Both the position numbers and the translations under genes were made by a program. A stretch of DNA of 64,000 bases from Lysobacter silvisoli (GTDB lineage: Bacteria; Pseudomonadota; Gammaproteobacteria; Xanthomonadales; Xanthomonadaceae), in the NCBI RefSeq assembly GCF_003382365.1, contig NZ_QTSU01000001.1, positions 1,302,001-1,366,000 of the forward strand, written 5' to 3'. Positions within the stretch are counted from its first letter, which is position 1, and each line of letters opens with the position of its first letter. Shown one piece after another: positions 46,605 to 55,526 of this stretch. The notes below the pieces were generated by a model. The model was not told the DNA's origin and made no database searches. It saw only the letters and a program-made list of their open reading frames with translations.

Positions 46605-48047
46605 ATGGGATCCAAGCTGTGCGCCTGGGCGTTGCTGGCCTGCCTGTCGTGGCTGCCCGGCGCCGCTGCCGCCGACGATGGCGCGCTGTCGCGCGCGCTG
46701 ACCCGGCAAATGGAGCTCAACCGCCAGCGCTACGGCGTGGCCGGCCAGGCGGTACTGGTCGCGCATAACGGCCGGGTGCTGTTCCGCGGCAGCGACGGCC
46801 TGGCCGATCGGCAGCGCGGCGAGCGCGCCACGCCCGAGCATGTGTTCGCCTCGTTTTCGCTGAGCAAGCTGTTCGTCAGCACCTTGCTCATGCAACTGGT
46901 CGAGCAAGGCGCCGTGCGTCTGGAGGCGCCGATCCAGACCTACTTGCCCGAACTGCCCCAGCGCTGGCGCCCGATCCCGGTGCGCGACTTCCTGGATCAC
47001 AGCTCCGGCGTGCCGGAGTACTTCGCGCGCGATCCGCGCACCGGGATGCCGGCGCTGCCGTTTCCCAAGGACCTGCCGTCGGCGTTCGCCGCCTTGGCCG
47101 ACACGCCGCTGCAGTTCGCACCCGGCAACGACACGCGGTATACGCAGACCAATTACCTGGTGCTGACCGCGCTGCTGGAACGCCACTACGGCCAGCCCTA
47201 TCCGCAGATCGCGGACGCACGCATCCTGCGCCCGCTCAAGCTGCGCCACACCTGGCTGGGCCCGGACCGTTTGCCTGAGCAAGGCGTGGCCGCGAACTAT
47301 GCCGGCAAGGACGGAGGCCTGCAGCCCGAGACGGACGCGCCCTGGCCCAGCTACGCCTACGGCCACGCGGCGCTCTACACCGACATCGACGACCTGGGCC
47401 GTTTCCTGCAGGCGATGAGCGCGGGCGAACTGGTCGGCAAGGCCACCCTGCAACGGCTGTGGCAGCCGCGCACGCTGGGCGACGGCCGCCGCGGCGGCTT
47501 CGCCGGCGGCTGGGAATACGGCGAAAGCGGCCGCTACCGCGAACTGGGACACGATGGCGGCACCCGCGTGCGCGCGCGCATCGCCTACACCGGCTCGCTG
47601 GACGGCGACGTCTATCTGTTCGTCTACCTGAGCAACGGCAGCGCCCGCAAAGTGTGGTCGCGCGTGCTGCTGGACAGCGCGATGGCCGCGGTCGCGCCGG
47701 ACGCGTTTCCGCGCGAGGCGCTGGGTGAGGCCCTGATCGGCTACGCCTTGCGGGCGCCAGTGCGAGGCGATGCCCAGGCGTTCGCGCAGTTGCTTCGTGC
47801 CGACAGCCCGCTGAGCGCCGCCGACCTGGAACGCAGCGTCAACGCCAGCGGCTACAGCATCCGCGAGAACCTGGGCCCGGACCCCGCGCTGCGCGTGTTC
47901 GAGCTCAACACCCAGCTCTTCCCGGATTCGGCCAATGCCTGGGACAGCCTGGCCGAGACCTATGCGGCCAAGGGCGACGCCGCCCAGGCTAAGGCCGCGT
48001 ACGCGAAAGCGCGGCAGCGGTCGGAACGCGCGAAACCCGGCCACTAG
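46605..48047 (+). CDS. Exported beta-lactamase-family serine hydrolase with C-terminal TPR-like tail
   Basis: Protein of 480 residues with signal peptide (MGSKLCAWALLACLSWLPGA). Class C beta-lactamase/PBP-like domain: SxxK in SFSLSKLFVS (near residue 85), YTQTNYLVL as the second motif and HDGGTR as the third. After residue 400 a helical repeat, LNTQLFPDSANAWDSLAETY, matches the tail often seen in this esterase/peptidase family. It probably acts on peptidoglycan, D-amino peptides or esters in the periplasm. Start ATG 46605 places the signal peptide at the N-terminus. Confidence 0.88.
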   Translation: MGSKLCAWALLACLSWLPGAAAADDGALSRALTRQMELNRQRYGVAGQAVLVAHNGRVLFRGSDGLADRQRGERATPEHVFASFSLSKLFVSTLLMQLVEQGAVRLEAPIQTYLPELPQRWRPIPVRDFLDHSSGVPEYFARDPRTGMPALPFPKDLPSAFAALADTPLQFAPGNDTRYTQTNYLVLTALLERHYGQPYPQIADARILRPLKLRHTWLGPDRLPEQGVAANYAGKDGGLQPETDAPWPSYAYGHAALYTDIDDLGRFLQAMSAGELVGKATLQRLWQPRTLGDGRRGGFAGGWEYGESGRYRELGHDGGTRVRARIAYTGSLDGDVYLFVYLSNGSARKVWSRVLLDSAMAAVAPDAFPREALGEALIGYALRAPVRGDAQAFAQLLRADSPLSAADLERSVNASGYSIRENLGPDPALRVFELNTQLFPDSANAWDSLAETYAAKGDAAQAKAAYAKARQRSERAKPGH

Positions 48048-48066
48048 CGCCGCGCGGGCGCCATGC

Positions 48067-50532
48067 TCATCCCGCCGATAGCAGACGCAACGCCAGCCAC
48101 ACCGGCACGCCCAGGTAGAACGTCACCCGGCCCAGCCATTCCAGCGCATCGCGCAAGGCGCCCGCCTGCGAGTAGCGCAGCGCTACCGCCGGCACGACGA
48201 TGGTCTCGATCGCGATCCGCAGCGCGGCGGCGAACAGCATCAGGCCCAGCGACCACGAGGCCCACCAGATCAGCGCCGCCGTGAGGTAGGCGCCCAAGCC
48301 ATAGCTGTAGTACTCGCCCAAGGGCCCGCCGAAGGCGATGACCTGGTGCAGACGGAACGCGACCAGCGCCGGCAGCAGCGGGAACAGCAGGAACTTCAGC
48401 AGCGGATGATCGAGCCGGCGCCGGCGCGCGTCCGCACGCGCCTGCGCCCATTCGGCCCAGGCGGCGGCGAAGCGCCCTTCCCAGCGCAGCGAGGCACCGG
48501 CGGCAGCGAGCAGGCGCTGCAACGAATACGGCCGGCGCAAGGCCAGTCCGCGCGTCCACAACGGCCCTTCTGCCAGGCGCAGGTCCGCGCCGGCCTGCGG
48601 CAGCGGCAGGCGCCAGGGCCGCAAGGCGGCCAGCGAGGCCAGCGGCAGTTCGATCCGCTGCCGGCGTTGCTCCAGCACCAGTGTCGCGCCTTCGATGCGC
48701 GCCTGCGCCGCGTGCGCGCGCAGGATCGCCCATGCCGCCGCCAGCGGCACCAGTACCGCAATGGCATACCACGCGAGTTGCTTCAGCGACTGCACCTGCA
48801 CGCCGCTGCGCCACAGCATGTCCCAGGCCAGCCACAGCAGACCCGCGCCGGCGCACAGCCGCAGCGCGCCGGCGAGCGCGCGCCAGAACGGCGTGAGCAG
48901 CGCCAGCTCGATAGCCGACTCCGGCGCCGGCACGGCCGCCGCGCGCCGGCGCGCGGCCTGCCACACCGCCAGCGCCACCAGCACCAGCAGGAACGCCGCG
49001 CCCGCCCGCCCCACCCAGTCGCCCCAGCGCACCATCAGCGTGGGCGCCGGATCGCGCGCGCTGACGAAGGCGGTCAGCACCGCCTGGTCGCCCATCGCCG
49101 TGCTCGCCAGTACTTCGCCGGTGTCGTCGACGATGGCGCTGAGCCCGTTGGTGGTCACGCGCACCTGCGGCAGCCGGGTTTCGATGCTGCGGAAGGCCGC
49201 CACCGACAGGTGCAGACGCGCACCCTGCGGATAGGCGGTGAACCAGGAGTCGTTGGACATGCCCAGGATCGCCTGCGCGCCCAGCCGCGCGCCGTCGATG
49301 GCCAGATCGCTGTGCACATCGTCCAGGCAGATCAGCGGCACCACGTTGACCTCGCGCCCGTCCGCGCTGCGCAGCGGCAGCACGCGCGCGCCGTCGCCCG
49401 CGCGCCAGCCGCCGGTCCAGGGCAGCGCGCCGCGCAGCCAGCGGCCGTCGAGCCAGGCCGGCACGTATTCGGTCAGCGGGAACGGATGGGTCTTGCGGTA
49501 GCTGCCCAACCGGCCCTTTCCTGGCTCCAGGAACGTGGCCGCGTTGTACTCGCCCTGCCCGTCCAGGTCGTAGGTGCCGAACACCAGCGGCACCCCGGCC
49601 GCGTCGACGAAGCCCTGGATCTCGCGATCCAGCGCCGCTCCGTCTTCGCTGCGCGGACTGCCGTAGGTGGTGGGATACACGGTTTCCGACCACAGCAGCA
49701 CGTCGGCCTGGTGATCGCGGATCGCCGACCAGGACAAGGCGTAGTGCGTGTCGAGCACGTGCCGGACCACGGCGTAGGCGCCCATTTCCCGGCGCAGCCG
49801 CTCGTAGTCGGTGATGCTGGCCTGGACCATGGCCACGCGCAGCGTCGCCGCCTCGTCGCTGGGCGGCGCCTGCAACGCCGCGCGCCGCGCCAGGCCGTAG
49901 CCCGTCATGCACACCACGATCAGCGCACTCAACGCGATCGGCCGCAGCCACACGCGCGGGCCGCGGCGGCGCTGCTCGATCGCCACGGCGAGCGCCTCGT
50001 TGACGAGCAACAGCAGGAACGTGAGACCCGCCGCGCCACCCAGATCGGCGACCTGGCGCAGCGCTGCCGACGGATACAGGCCGTGCCCTAGCGTGTCGCC
50101 CAACAGCTTGGGCACCAGCCATTCGCAGGCCACCCAGGCCGACGCCGCGGCCAAGGCGCGCAACAAGGGCCCATAGCGGCGCCCGGCCCACTGCCGTACC
50201 AGCGCGTAGGCGATGAATTGCGGTTGCAGCACCGGCGCCAGCACCAGCAAGGCCACGCTGCCCGTGACCGCGCCGATCCCGGTGTAGGCGCCGATGGCCG
50301 CGCCGAACCAATGGAACACCGCGGCCGTGAACGCCACGCAGAGCAGCGCGGCGTTGACCACCACGGTGAGGGGCTTTTGGTCGGCGCCCAGGGTGAGCAG
50401 CCAAGGCACCAAGGCGACGAAGCCCAGCGCCCAGGCGGGTCCGCCCAGTGCGTACAGGCCCAACAGCGCGGCGGTGAGCAAGAGGCCGGCGAGGCTACGC
50501 CAGCGGGACGGGGACAGCCGCTCCTGGGTCAA
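48067..50532 (-). CDS. Lnt-like apolipoprotein N-acyltransferase with extra C-terminal membrane domain
   Basis: Protein of 821 residues; E. coli Lnt has 512. The first 520 residues are Lnt-like: six membrane helices, then a nitrilase domain with the triad visible as Glu near 282 (LLWSETVYPTTY), Lys near 345 (SYRKTHPFPLTEY) and Cys near 400 (PLICLDDVHSD), then a closing TM helix. Residues about 530-821 are an additional part with several more helices and a soluble stretch. The ICLDD around the Cys differs from the ICYE of housekeeping Lnt, so this may be a second, specialised acyltransferase rather than the essential enzyme. Confidence 0.85.
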   Translation of the reverse strand: MTQERLSPSRWRSLAGLLLTAALLGLYALGGPAWALGFVALVPWLLTLGADQKPLTVVVNAALLCVAFTAAVFHWFGAAIGAYTGIGAVTGSVALLVLAPVLQPQFIAYALVRQWAGRRYGPLLRALAAASAWVACEWLVPKLLGDTLGHGLYPSAALRQVADLGGAAGLTFLLLLVNEALAVAIEQRRRGPRVWLRPIALSALIVVCMTGYGLARRAALQAPPSDEAATLRVAMVQASITDYERLRREMGAYAVVRHVLDTHYALSWSAIRDHQADVLLWSETVYPTTYGSPRSEDGAALDREIQGFVDAAGVPLVFGTYDLDGQGEYNAATFLEPGKGRLGSYRKTHPFPLTEYVPAWLDGRWLRGALPWTGGWRAGDGARVLPLRSADGREVNVVPLICLDDVHSDLAIDGARLGAQAILGMSNDSWFTAYPQGARLHLSVAAFRSIETRLPQVRVTTNGLSAIVDDTGEVLASTAMGDQAVLTAFVSARDPAPTLMVRWGDWVGRAGAAFLLVLVALAVWQAARRRAAAVPAPESAIELALLTPFWRALAGALRLCAGAGLLWLAWDMLWRSGVQVQSLKQLAWYAIAVLVPLAAAWAILRAHAAQARIEGATLVLEQRRQRIELPLASLAALRPWRLPLPQAGADLRLAEGPLWTRGLALRRPYSLQRLLAAAGASLRWEGRFAAAWAEWAQARADARRRRLDHPLLKFLLFPLLPALVAFRLHQVIAFGGPLGEYYSYGLGAYLTAALIWWASWSLGLMLFAAALRIAIETIVVPAVALRYSQAGALRDALEWLGRVTFYLGVPVWLALRLLSAG

Positions 50533-50553
50533 GCAACACTCCGTATCGCGGTC

Positions 50554-51231
50554 TTAGCGCGGGGGAATCCGGATCGGCCGCAGCGGCATGCCCGGCGGCG
50601 CGAGTTCCGGCGGCACCACCCGGTCGGGCGGCATGGCGATGGGGCGACCCTTGCGGTCGTAGAGGACGAAGTCGGGCGCGAACATCAGCATCGGCTCGAT
50701 GGGCACGCCTTCGTCGGTGACTTGGTGGTGACGCACATAGCCTTCGGGCAGCGCATAGCCTTCCGGCACGGCCAGTCCCTGCAACGGCGGACTGGTTCCC
50801 GGCGGGTTGAACGCGCCCAGGCCCGTGCGCACGCCGGCCTGCTGCAGGGCCTCGATGACCTGCTTGCCGGTGGGCTCGGGATCGCCGGGCTGGAAGTAGC
50901 TGGCCAGGTCGTCGGGATCGTTGCTGGGCATGTCCTGCGGGTCCTGCAGCGAGGCCTTGCGCAACGAGGGCTGCGCGGAAACGGCGCGGCCGTCGCTCCG
51001 GCTGGCCGCCGCCGTGCGCTGCGCCGCAGCGGCGATCGCCGCAACTCCGTCGCTGCGTTGCTCACGCGCGGACCAACGCGACCAACCCACCGCCGCCACC
51101 GCGATCGCGAACATCGCGCACACGGTCCAGGGCAGCCAGCGGCGGCGCGCCGCCGGCGCCTTGGCGATCACGCGCATACCCTCGCCGTCCGCTCGGGACG
51201 GCGGGGTACGCGCGGGGCGGTGCTCGGCCAC
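50554..51231 (-). CDS. Membrane-anchored Pro-rich protein next to the SGNH hydrolase
   Basis: Protein of 225 residues with one N-terminal TM helix (about 33-48, WTVCAMFAIAVAAVGW) and a periplasmic part rich in Pro (NPPGTSPPLQGLAVPEGYAL, RVVPPELAPPGMPLRPIRIP). No known domain was recognised. It starts 26 nt after the stop of the secreted SGNH hydrolase gene and is probably in its operon. By position and topology it could be a secretion or folding partner, as lipase foldases are to lipases, but it shows no foldase sequence features. Confidence 0.65.
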   Translation of the reverse strand: MAEHRPARTPPSRADGEGMRVIAKAPAARRRWLPWTVCAMFAIAVAAVGWSRWSAREQRSDGVAAIAAAAQRTAAASRSDGRAVSAQPSLRKASLQDPQDMPSNDPDDLASYFQPGDPEPTGKQVIEALQQAGVRTGLGAFNPPGTSPPLQGLAVPEGYALPEGYVRHHQVTDEGVPIEPMLMFAPDFVLYDRKGRPIAMPPDRVVPPELAPPGMPLRPIRIPPR

Positions 51232-51257
51232 GGTACGTCGCTCCGCCTAAACCGGAC

Positions 51258-52346
51258 TCAGGGCGTGGCCGGCTGGTAGACCGACAGCGCCCAACCCATG
51301 CGCTCGTGCCCGTACTGGTTCCAGATCGGGCTGCGGCCGCCGGTGAAGCTGGTGTAGCGCGGTGCGCCGCTGCCGGTGCTGCCGCCCCACAGGCCGGCCG
51401 ACACGGTGCCGCCGGTGTAGGTCGGGTGGGTATCGTCGGACTGGATGTAGTCGTACGAACTGGAGGACGAGACGAAGTGGGTGTTGGCGTCGCGCAAGGT
51501 CGGACGCAGCGTCACCGAGGTCCGGGTGATGTAGCTGGACTCGGTCTCGCCGGCCACGTAGCGCAGCGCGTCGGAGTCGATCTGGCCGTCGCCGTTGCTG
51601 TCGTAGTCCGCGCCCATGTACTGGGCGAAGCTGTCCGCGCACTTGAAGCCCTTCTGGCGCGCGTACTCGCACATCCAGTAGTTCATCTTGGCGATCGCGG
51701 GCAGGAAGCGGTCGCGCATGTTGACCGTCTGACCGGTGCCGGCGTCGCGGCACGAGCTCTGCACATTGTCGGCGTTGTAGCCGGGGTAGTACAGGTTGGA
51801 GATCACCTTGAGCTTGGTGTTGGCGTGCGCGTTGGCGTTGATGTAGTCCATCGCCGCCGACACGTAGGTTTTGCAGGAGTTGATCGCCGCATCCAGGCCG
51901 CTGTAATCGCAGGTGCCGGTTTGCGACTTGAACGCCGAACGCGCCTGCAGGCCGTCGTTGCCGCACATTTCGAAGCTGACCACGCGCGTGGACGCGGCCT
52001 GCATGTACGAACGCTCGGCCACGATCTTGTTCTCGTACACGTCGCGCGCGACCGCACCGGACTTGGCCCGGCGGATGCTTTCGATGTCGGCGTTCCAGCG
52101 CGCCGACAGGTACTCGGCGTCCACGGTCGGCGCCGAATAGCGCGCCGCGTTGCTGATCGAGCCGTTGTAGCCGGCGAAGATCGAATCGCCGTAGGCGACC
52201 ACGCGGTACTTGGTGCTGGTGCCGGCCCGGTCGATGGTCCACGACACGTTCTGGTTGAGGGTGCTGGCCATGGCCGGCGCCGACAGCGCGAGCAGCGCCG
52301 CGGCCGACAGCCACCGCCCCGCCCTGGTGCGGAACAGAGTCTTCAT
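51258..52346 (-). CDS. Secreted SGNH/GDSL hydrolase with calcium-loop motif
   Basis: Protein of 362 residues with signal peptide (MKTLFRTRAGRWLSAAALLA...APAMA). SGNH blocks: YGDSIFAGYNGS (block I, nucleophile Ser), FEMCGNDG (block III, Asn) and SDDTHPTYTGG (block V, Asp and His). An inserted DYDSNGDGQIDSD is a calcium-binding EF-hand/dockerin-like loop. Six or more Cys in the mature part suggest disulfides. It likely acts as an extracellular lipase or esterase. Start 52346 is preceded by AGGGGAATTAAGG. Confidence 0.9.
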   Translation of the reverse strand: MKTLFRTRAGRWLSAAALLALSAPAMASTLNQNVSWTIDRAGTSTKYRVVAYGDSIFAGYNGSISNAARYSAPTVDAEYLSARWNADIESIRRAKSGAVARDVYENKIVAERSYMQAASTRVVSFEMCGNDGLQARSAFKSQTGTCDYSGLDAAINSCKTYVSAAMDYINANAHANTKLKVISNLYYPGYNADNVQSSCRDAGTGQTVNMRDRFLPAIAKMNYWMCEYARQKGFKCADSFAQYMGADYDSNGDGQIDSDALRYVAGETESSYITRTSVTLRPTLRDANTHFVSSSSSYDYIQSDDTHPTYTGGTVSAGLWGGSTGSGAPRYTSFTGGRSPIWNQYGHERMGWALSVYQPATP

Positions 52347-52596
52347 CCTTAATTCCCCTTCGAGATGGTGCGCCACGGACACCGGCTGGTGCCCGACGAA
52401 AAAACGCTAAACCAAGATCACGACAAGGACACCCTCGAACCCGGGGCATCCTTCCCCTGCATCGCCCGCCGGACGCTAGCGTATGGTCCGGGGCTGGCGC
52501 AATGTGCGCTGCAACAGGCGATGCGGATTAGGTCACGTTTCGGTGGCTCGCTGGCCGAACCTGAGACCGCCCAGAACCGGCTTGGCCGGCAGGCGG

Positions 52597-53103
52597 CTAA
52601 GAGCCGGAAGGATGCTTCGGCCGCAATTCCGCAGCTTGGGCAACCTGCTGCTTGACCCACCGCAGCCAGGCATCTGCCGATCCGAATACCTGCTCATTGG
52701 TAGGAGCAAGGGCCGCCCAATAGGGCGTGCCGCCCTTGATCAGCATCAGGTACTCGCCGCCGACACGATACTCCATCGCAAAGCACATGCCGCGACGCCC
52801 AGCCGGCCGCACGAATTCGTAGGGCACGGCGTGATCGTTCCTATCGTCCGCTTTCACCAAGACCCCAGGGAACTCAAGCGGTGCCTTGGGAGCGCTGCCT
52901 TTAACGACACCCAGCAAGCCGAAGCGAACCGTGGCGTCTTCGTGCCTGGAACGCTTTGGCAGAAACGCGTAGCCATCGGCCTTGACGTGATAGATGGCCT
53001 GAGCCTGCTCCACTAAAAGCTCCGGCCGCAGCACCTCCCTCACGCTACAGGCGTGGGTCGGAAGCGCTGCGAACAGAAGAGCGAGGAAAGCAACCGCTTT
53101 CAT
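52597..53103 (-). CDS. Exported protein of unknown function
   Basis: Protein of 168 residues, signal peptide MKAVAFLALLFAALPTHA, then CSVREVLRPELLVEQAQAIY, VRFGLLGVVKGSAPKAPLEF and YRVGGEYLMLIKGGTPYWAA. The Cys directly after the signal and the TVRFxLLxVVKG... layout recall TIMP/netrin-like or 'CSP' exported proteins, but I cannot assign a family. The mature N-terminal Cys is not in a lipobox. Confidence 0.65.
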   Translation of the reverse strand: MKAVAFLALLFAALPTHACSVREVLRPELLVEQAQAIYHVKADGYAFLPKRSRHEDATVRFGLLGVVKGSAPKAPLEFPGVLVKADDRNDHAVPYEFVRPAGRRGMCFAMEYRVGGEYLMLIKGGTPYWAALAPTNEQVFGSADAWLRWVKQQVAQAAELRPKHPSGS

Positions 53104-53115
53104 TGGGTGACTCCA

Positions 53116-53183
53116 GAATATCGATCAACTTTCGCGTCTTCGCCGGCAGATGCTTGCGCGCGGAAAACACCGCGTAGATGCCG
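53116..53183 (-). pseudogene. Fragment of a LysR-type regulator gene (C-terminal end)
   Basis: These 68 nt match 53735-53802 in the neighbouring LysR gene with only a handful of mismatches. On the minus strand they encode GIYAVFSARKHLPAKTRKLI, compared with GIYAVFPTRKHLPAKTRKLI in the intact gene. No LysR sequence flanks it, so it is a relic or a duplicated segment. Confidence 0.75.
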
Positions 53184-53218
53184 AGTTGTTACACGCGCAG
53201 CGAGGCTTGTGATCGCCA

Positions 53219-53572
53219 TCAGGAACCGCAGCTGAGTTCGCCCGTGTACGTCTGCCCGCCCACCAGCAGCTGTGTATGCCGACCTCGTCCCTTGACGGTG
53301 AAGCTGGGAGGCAGGGCCGGGTCGCCAGGATTGGTGTACACGAAGTGGATCGCCTTGGACCGCTCGTCGAACGTCACCACCTTCCATGACTTGTACGGAA
53401 GGGTCGATGGACCGCCGGCGCCATGGATCAGCACCGGGCCGACCCGCTCATACCCCAGGAACTCCACCGAGGGCACAGGCGCGGTGGCAGGCGGATAGAA
53501 GGTGCATTTCGTGCTGGTTGCTGCGGCTGTAGCCGAGGAGAGCAAGAGCAGACCACCGATAACCAACCGCAT
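53219..53572 (-). CDS. Small exported protein of unknown function
   Basis: Protein of 117 residues with signal peptide (MRLVIGGLLLLSSATAAA), then STKCTFYPPATAPVPSVEFL and RHTQLLVGGQTYTGELSCGS. Two Cys near the ends could form a disulfide. ATG 53572 is preceded by GGAGG at 5 nt. No family recognised; it lies between the LysR fragment and the LysR gene. Confidence 0.65.
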   Translation of the reverse strand: MRLVIGGLLLLSSATAAATSTKCTFYPPATAPVPSVEFLGYERVGPVLIHGAGGPSTLPYKSWKVVTFDERSKAIHFVYTNPGDPALPPSFTVKGRGRHTQLLVGGQTYTGELSCGS

Positions 53573-53695
53573 TGGCGCCTCCATGGCGAATGTCCGAGCT
53601 AAACCGTACTCCGACGCGGCATGGATGGGAATGGACGGAAGGCGTGCGGGGCCATGCATGGCTTATATCCGCCGGCCACGGTTCGCACCCGTCGT

Positions 53696-54595
53696 TCAAG
53701 CCTGCCAGGGGGGCATCCGAAACGACTCGACCAGAAAATCGATCAACTTGCGCGTCTTCGCCGGCAGATGCTTGCGCGTGGGAAACACCGCGTAGATGCC
53801 GATCTCGCTGGAGCGGTAGTCGGGCATCACCTCGACCAGATCGCCGCGGCGCAGGTCCGGGCCGACCAGGAAATCCGGCTGCAGGATCACGCCTTGGTGG
53901 GCCAGCGCCGCGAGCCGGCAGGTGTCGCCGTTGTTGGTGTGCATGAAGGGGCGCGTGCGCACGCTGACCTCGCCGTCGGGGCCGGTGAAGACCCATTCGT
54001 CGCGCGTGGCCCAGTAGCTGTAGGAAATGACGCGGTGCTGGGTCAGGTCTTGCGGCTGCGCGATCCGGCCGTGCCGGCGCAGGTAGTCCGGCGAGGCGCA
54101 GGCGACCATGCGCGTGGAGGCCAGCTTGCGGCTGATCAGCTGCGAACTGGGCAGTTGGGTGATGCGCACCGCCAGGTCGTAGCCCTCCTCCACCAGGTCG
54201 ACGACGCGGTCGTTGAGCTGGACGTCAAGCGAGACCTTGGGGTGGCGCTCCAGGAAGCGGCACCACAGCGGCGCCAGGTGCCGCACGCCGAAGGTCAGCG
54301 GCGCGTTGACGCGCAGCATGCCCACCGCCTCGGCCGTGTGCGAAGTGAGTTCGGACTCCAGTTCCTCGACCGAGGCCAGCAGGTCCTTGGCGCGTGCATG
54401 CAGCACCTGGCCGTCCACCGTCAGGGACAGGCGGCGCGTGGTGCGGTGGAGCAGGCGCACGCCCAGGCGCTGCTCCAAGGCCGCGACGTGGCGCGACAAC
54501 GCCGCCTTCGACAGGCCGGTGCTGTCGGCGGCACCGACGAAGCTGCCCGCCTCCACCACGGCCACGAAGCTGCTCATTTCCTGTAGACGGTCCAT
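53696..54595 (-). CDS. LysR-family transcriptional regulator
   Basis: Protein of 299 residues: N-terminal winged helix (MDRLQEMSSFVAVVEAGSFV, LSKAALSRHVAALEQRLGVR, LLHRTTRRLSLTVDG) and the substrate-binding domain (YDLAVRITQLPSSQLISRKL, ACASPDYLRRHGRI). This is the AaeR/DmlR-like subgroup. It is divergent from the dioxygenase operon, with a perfect inverted repeat at 54603-54623 containing a T-N11-A motif, the LysR type of site. It probably controls that operon and itself. Confidence 0.94.
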   Translation of the reverse strand: MDRLQEMSSFVAVVEAGSFVGAADSTGLSKAALSRHVAALEQRLGVRLLHRTTRRLSLTVDGQVLHARAKDLLASVEELESELTSHTAEAVGMLRVNAPLTFGVRHLAPLWCRFLERHPKVSLDVQLNDRVVDLVEEGYDLAVRITQLPSSQLISRKLASTRMVACASPDYLRRHGRIAQPQDLTQHRVISYSYWATRDEWVFTGPDGEVSVRTRPFMHTNNGDTCRLAALAHQGVILQPDFLVGPDLRRGDLVEVMPDYRSSEIGIYAVFPTRKHLPAKTRKLIDFLVESFRMPPWQA

Positions 54596-54602
54596 GCGGC
54601 CT

Positions 54603-54623
54603 TTGTCTCGCAAATCGAGACAA
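54603..54623. promoter_or_regulatory. LysR-type operator candidate
   Basis: TTGTCTCG (54603-54610) and CGAGACAA (54616-54623) are perfect 8-bp arms around CAAAT, and T54608 to A54620 gives T-N11-A. It lies 8 nt upstream of the LysR start codon and about 90 nt before the dioxygenase gene. Confidence 0.6.
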
Positions 54624-54713
54624 TTTGTCAACATAATCCATATTTATCTGCATCTTAGGCGCTAATACAGTGACTCCATCGCCCGGACCGCCCGGGCCAG
54701 ACGGAGCCCCACC

Positions 54714-55526
54714 ATGACCCGCGCCCCTGCTCTTTTCGTCTCCCACGGCTCGCCGATGTTCGCGCTGCAGCCGGGCCAGCTCGGCCCGCGCCTGCGCCGT
54801 CTGGGCACCGGGCTGGAGGGCGTGCGCGCCGTGCTGGTGGTGTCGCCGCATTGGCAGTCGCGCGGCGTGCGGGTGATGACCACGCCGCGCCCGGCGACCG
54901 TCCACGACTTCGGCGGCTTCGCGCCTGAGCTTTACCAATTGCAGTACCCGGCCGCGGGCGCTCCGGCCATCGCGAACGACGCGATTGGCCTGCTGGCGGC
55001 CGCCGGATTCGACGTCGCCGCCGACGCGGCGCGCGGCTACGACCACGGCGCCTGGGTGCCGCTGCGCCATCTGCTGCCGGGTGCCGACCTGCCGGTGTTC
55101 CAGGTCTCGATGCCGCACGACCTGGACACCGCCGGCGCGATGCGCCTGGGCGCCGCGCTGGCGCCGCTGCGCGAACAAGGCGTGCTGATCGTCGGTTCCG
55201 GCAGCCTGACCCACAACCTGCACGAGTTCCGCCGCGACATCCGCGATCCGGAATACGCGCAGCAGTTCGCGTCCTGGGTCGACGAGGCCGTGCTCGCCGG
55301 CGATGCCGCGTCGCTGCTGGATTACCGCCGACGCGCACCGCAGGCGCAACGCGCGCATCCCACCGAGGAGCACTACCTGCCCTTGCTGGTCGCGCTGGGC
55401 GCAAGCCACGGCGGCGAAACGCCGCTGCGCATTCCCGGCGGCATCACCGACGGCGTGCTGTCGATGGATTCCTTCGGCTGGGGCCTGCCGGCGTCGGCGG
55501 GCAGCGGCTTGGCGGAGGCGGCATGA
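54714..55526 (+). CDS. DODA-type extradiol ring-cleavage dioxygenase
   Basis: Protein of 270 residues, class III extradiol dioxygenase (LigB superfamily, YgiD/4,5-DOPA dioxygenase group). Metal ligands: His in FVSHGSPMFAL, His in VVSPHWQSRGV, and the HNLHEFRRD region, with DHGAWVPLRHLLPGAD as a conserved loop. It would open catechol-type rings with Fe or Zn. It overlaps the next gene (ATGA) and is regulated by the divergent LysR gene, by inference. Confidence 0.93.
   Translation: MTRAPALFVSHGSPMFALQPGQLGPRLRRLGTGLEGVRAVLVVSPHWQSRGVRVMTTPRPATVHDFGGFAPELYQLQYPAAGAPAIANDAIGLLAAAGFDVAADAARGYDHGAWVPLRHLLPGADLPVFQVSMPHDLDTAGAMRLGAALAPLREQGVLIVGSGSLTHNLHEFRRDIRDPEYAQQFASWVDEAVLAGDAASLLDYRRRAPQAQRAHPTEEHYLPLLVALGASHGGETPLRIPGGITDGVLSMDSFGWGLPASAGSGLAEAA

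Noticed and set aside
53100-53387. 95-codon open frame overlapping the LysR fragment
   Set aside because: It reads antisense-frame residues across an intergenic region and the LysR relic, with no plausible start or domain.
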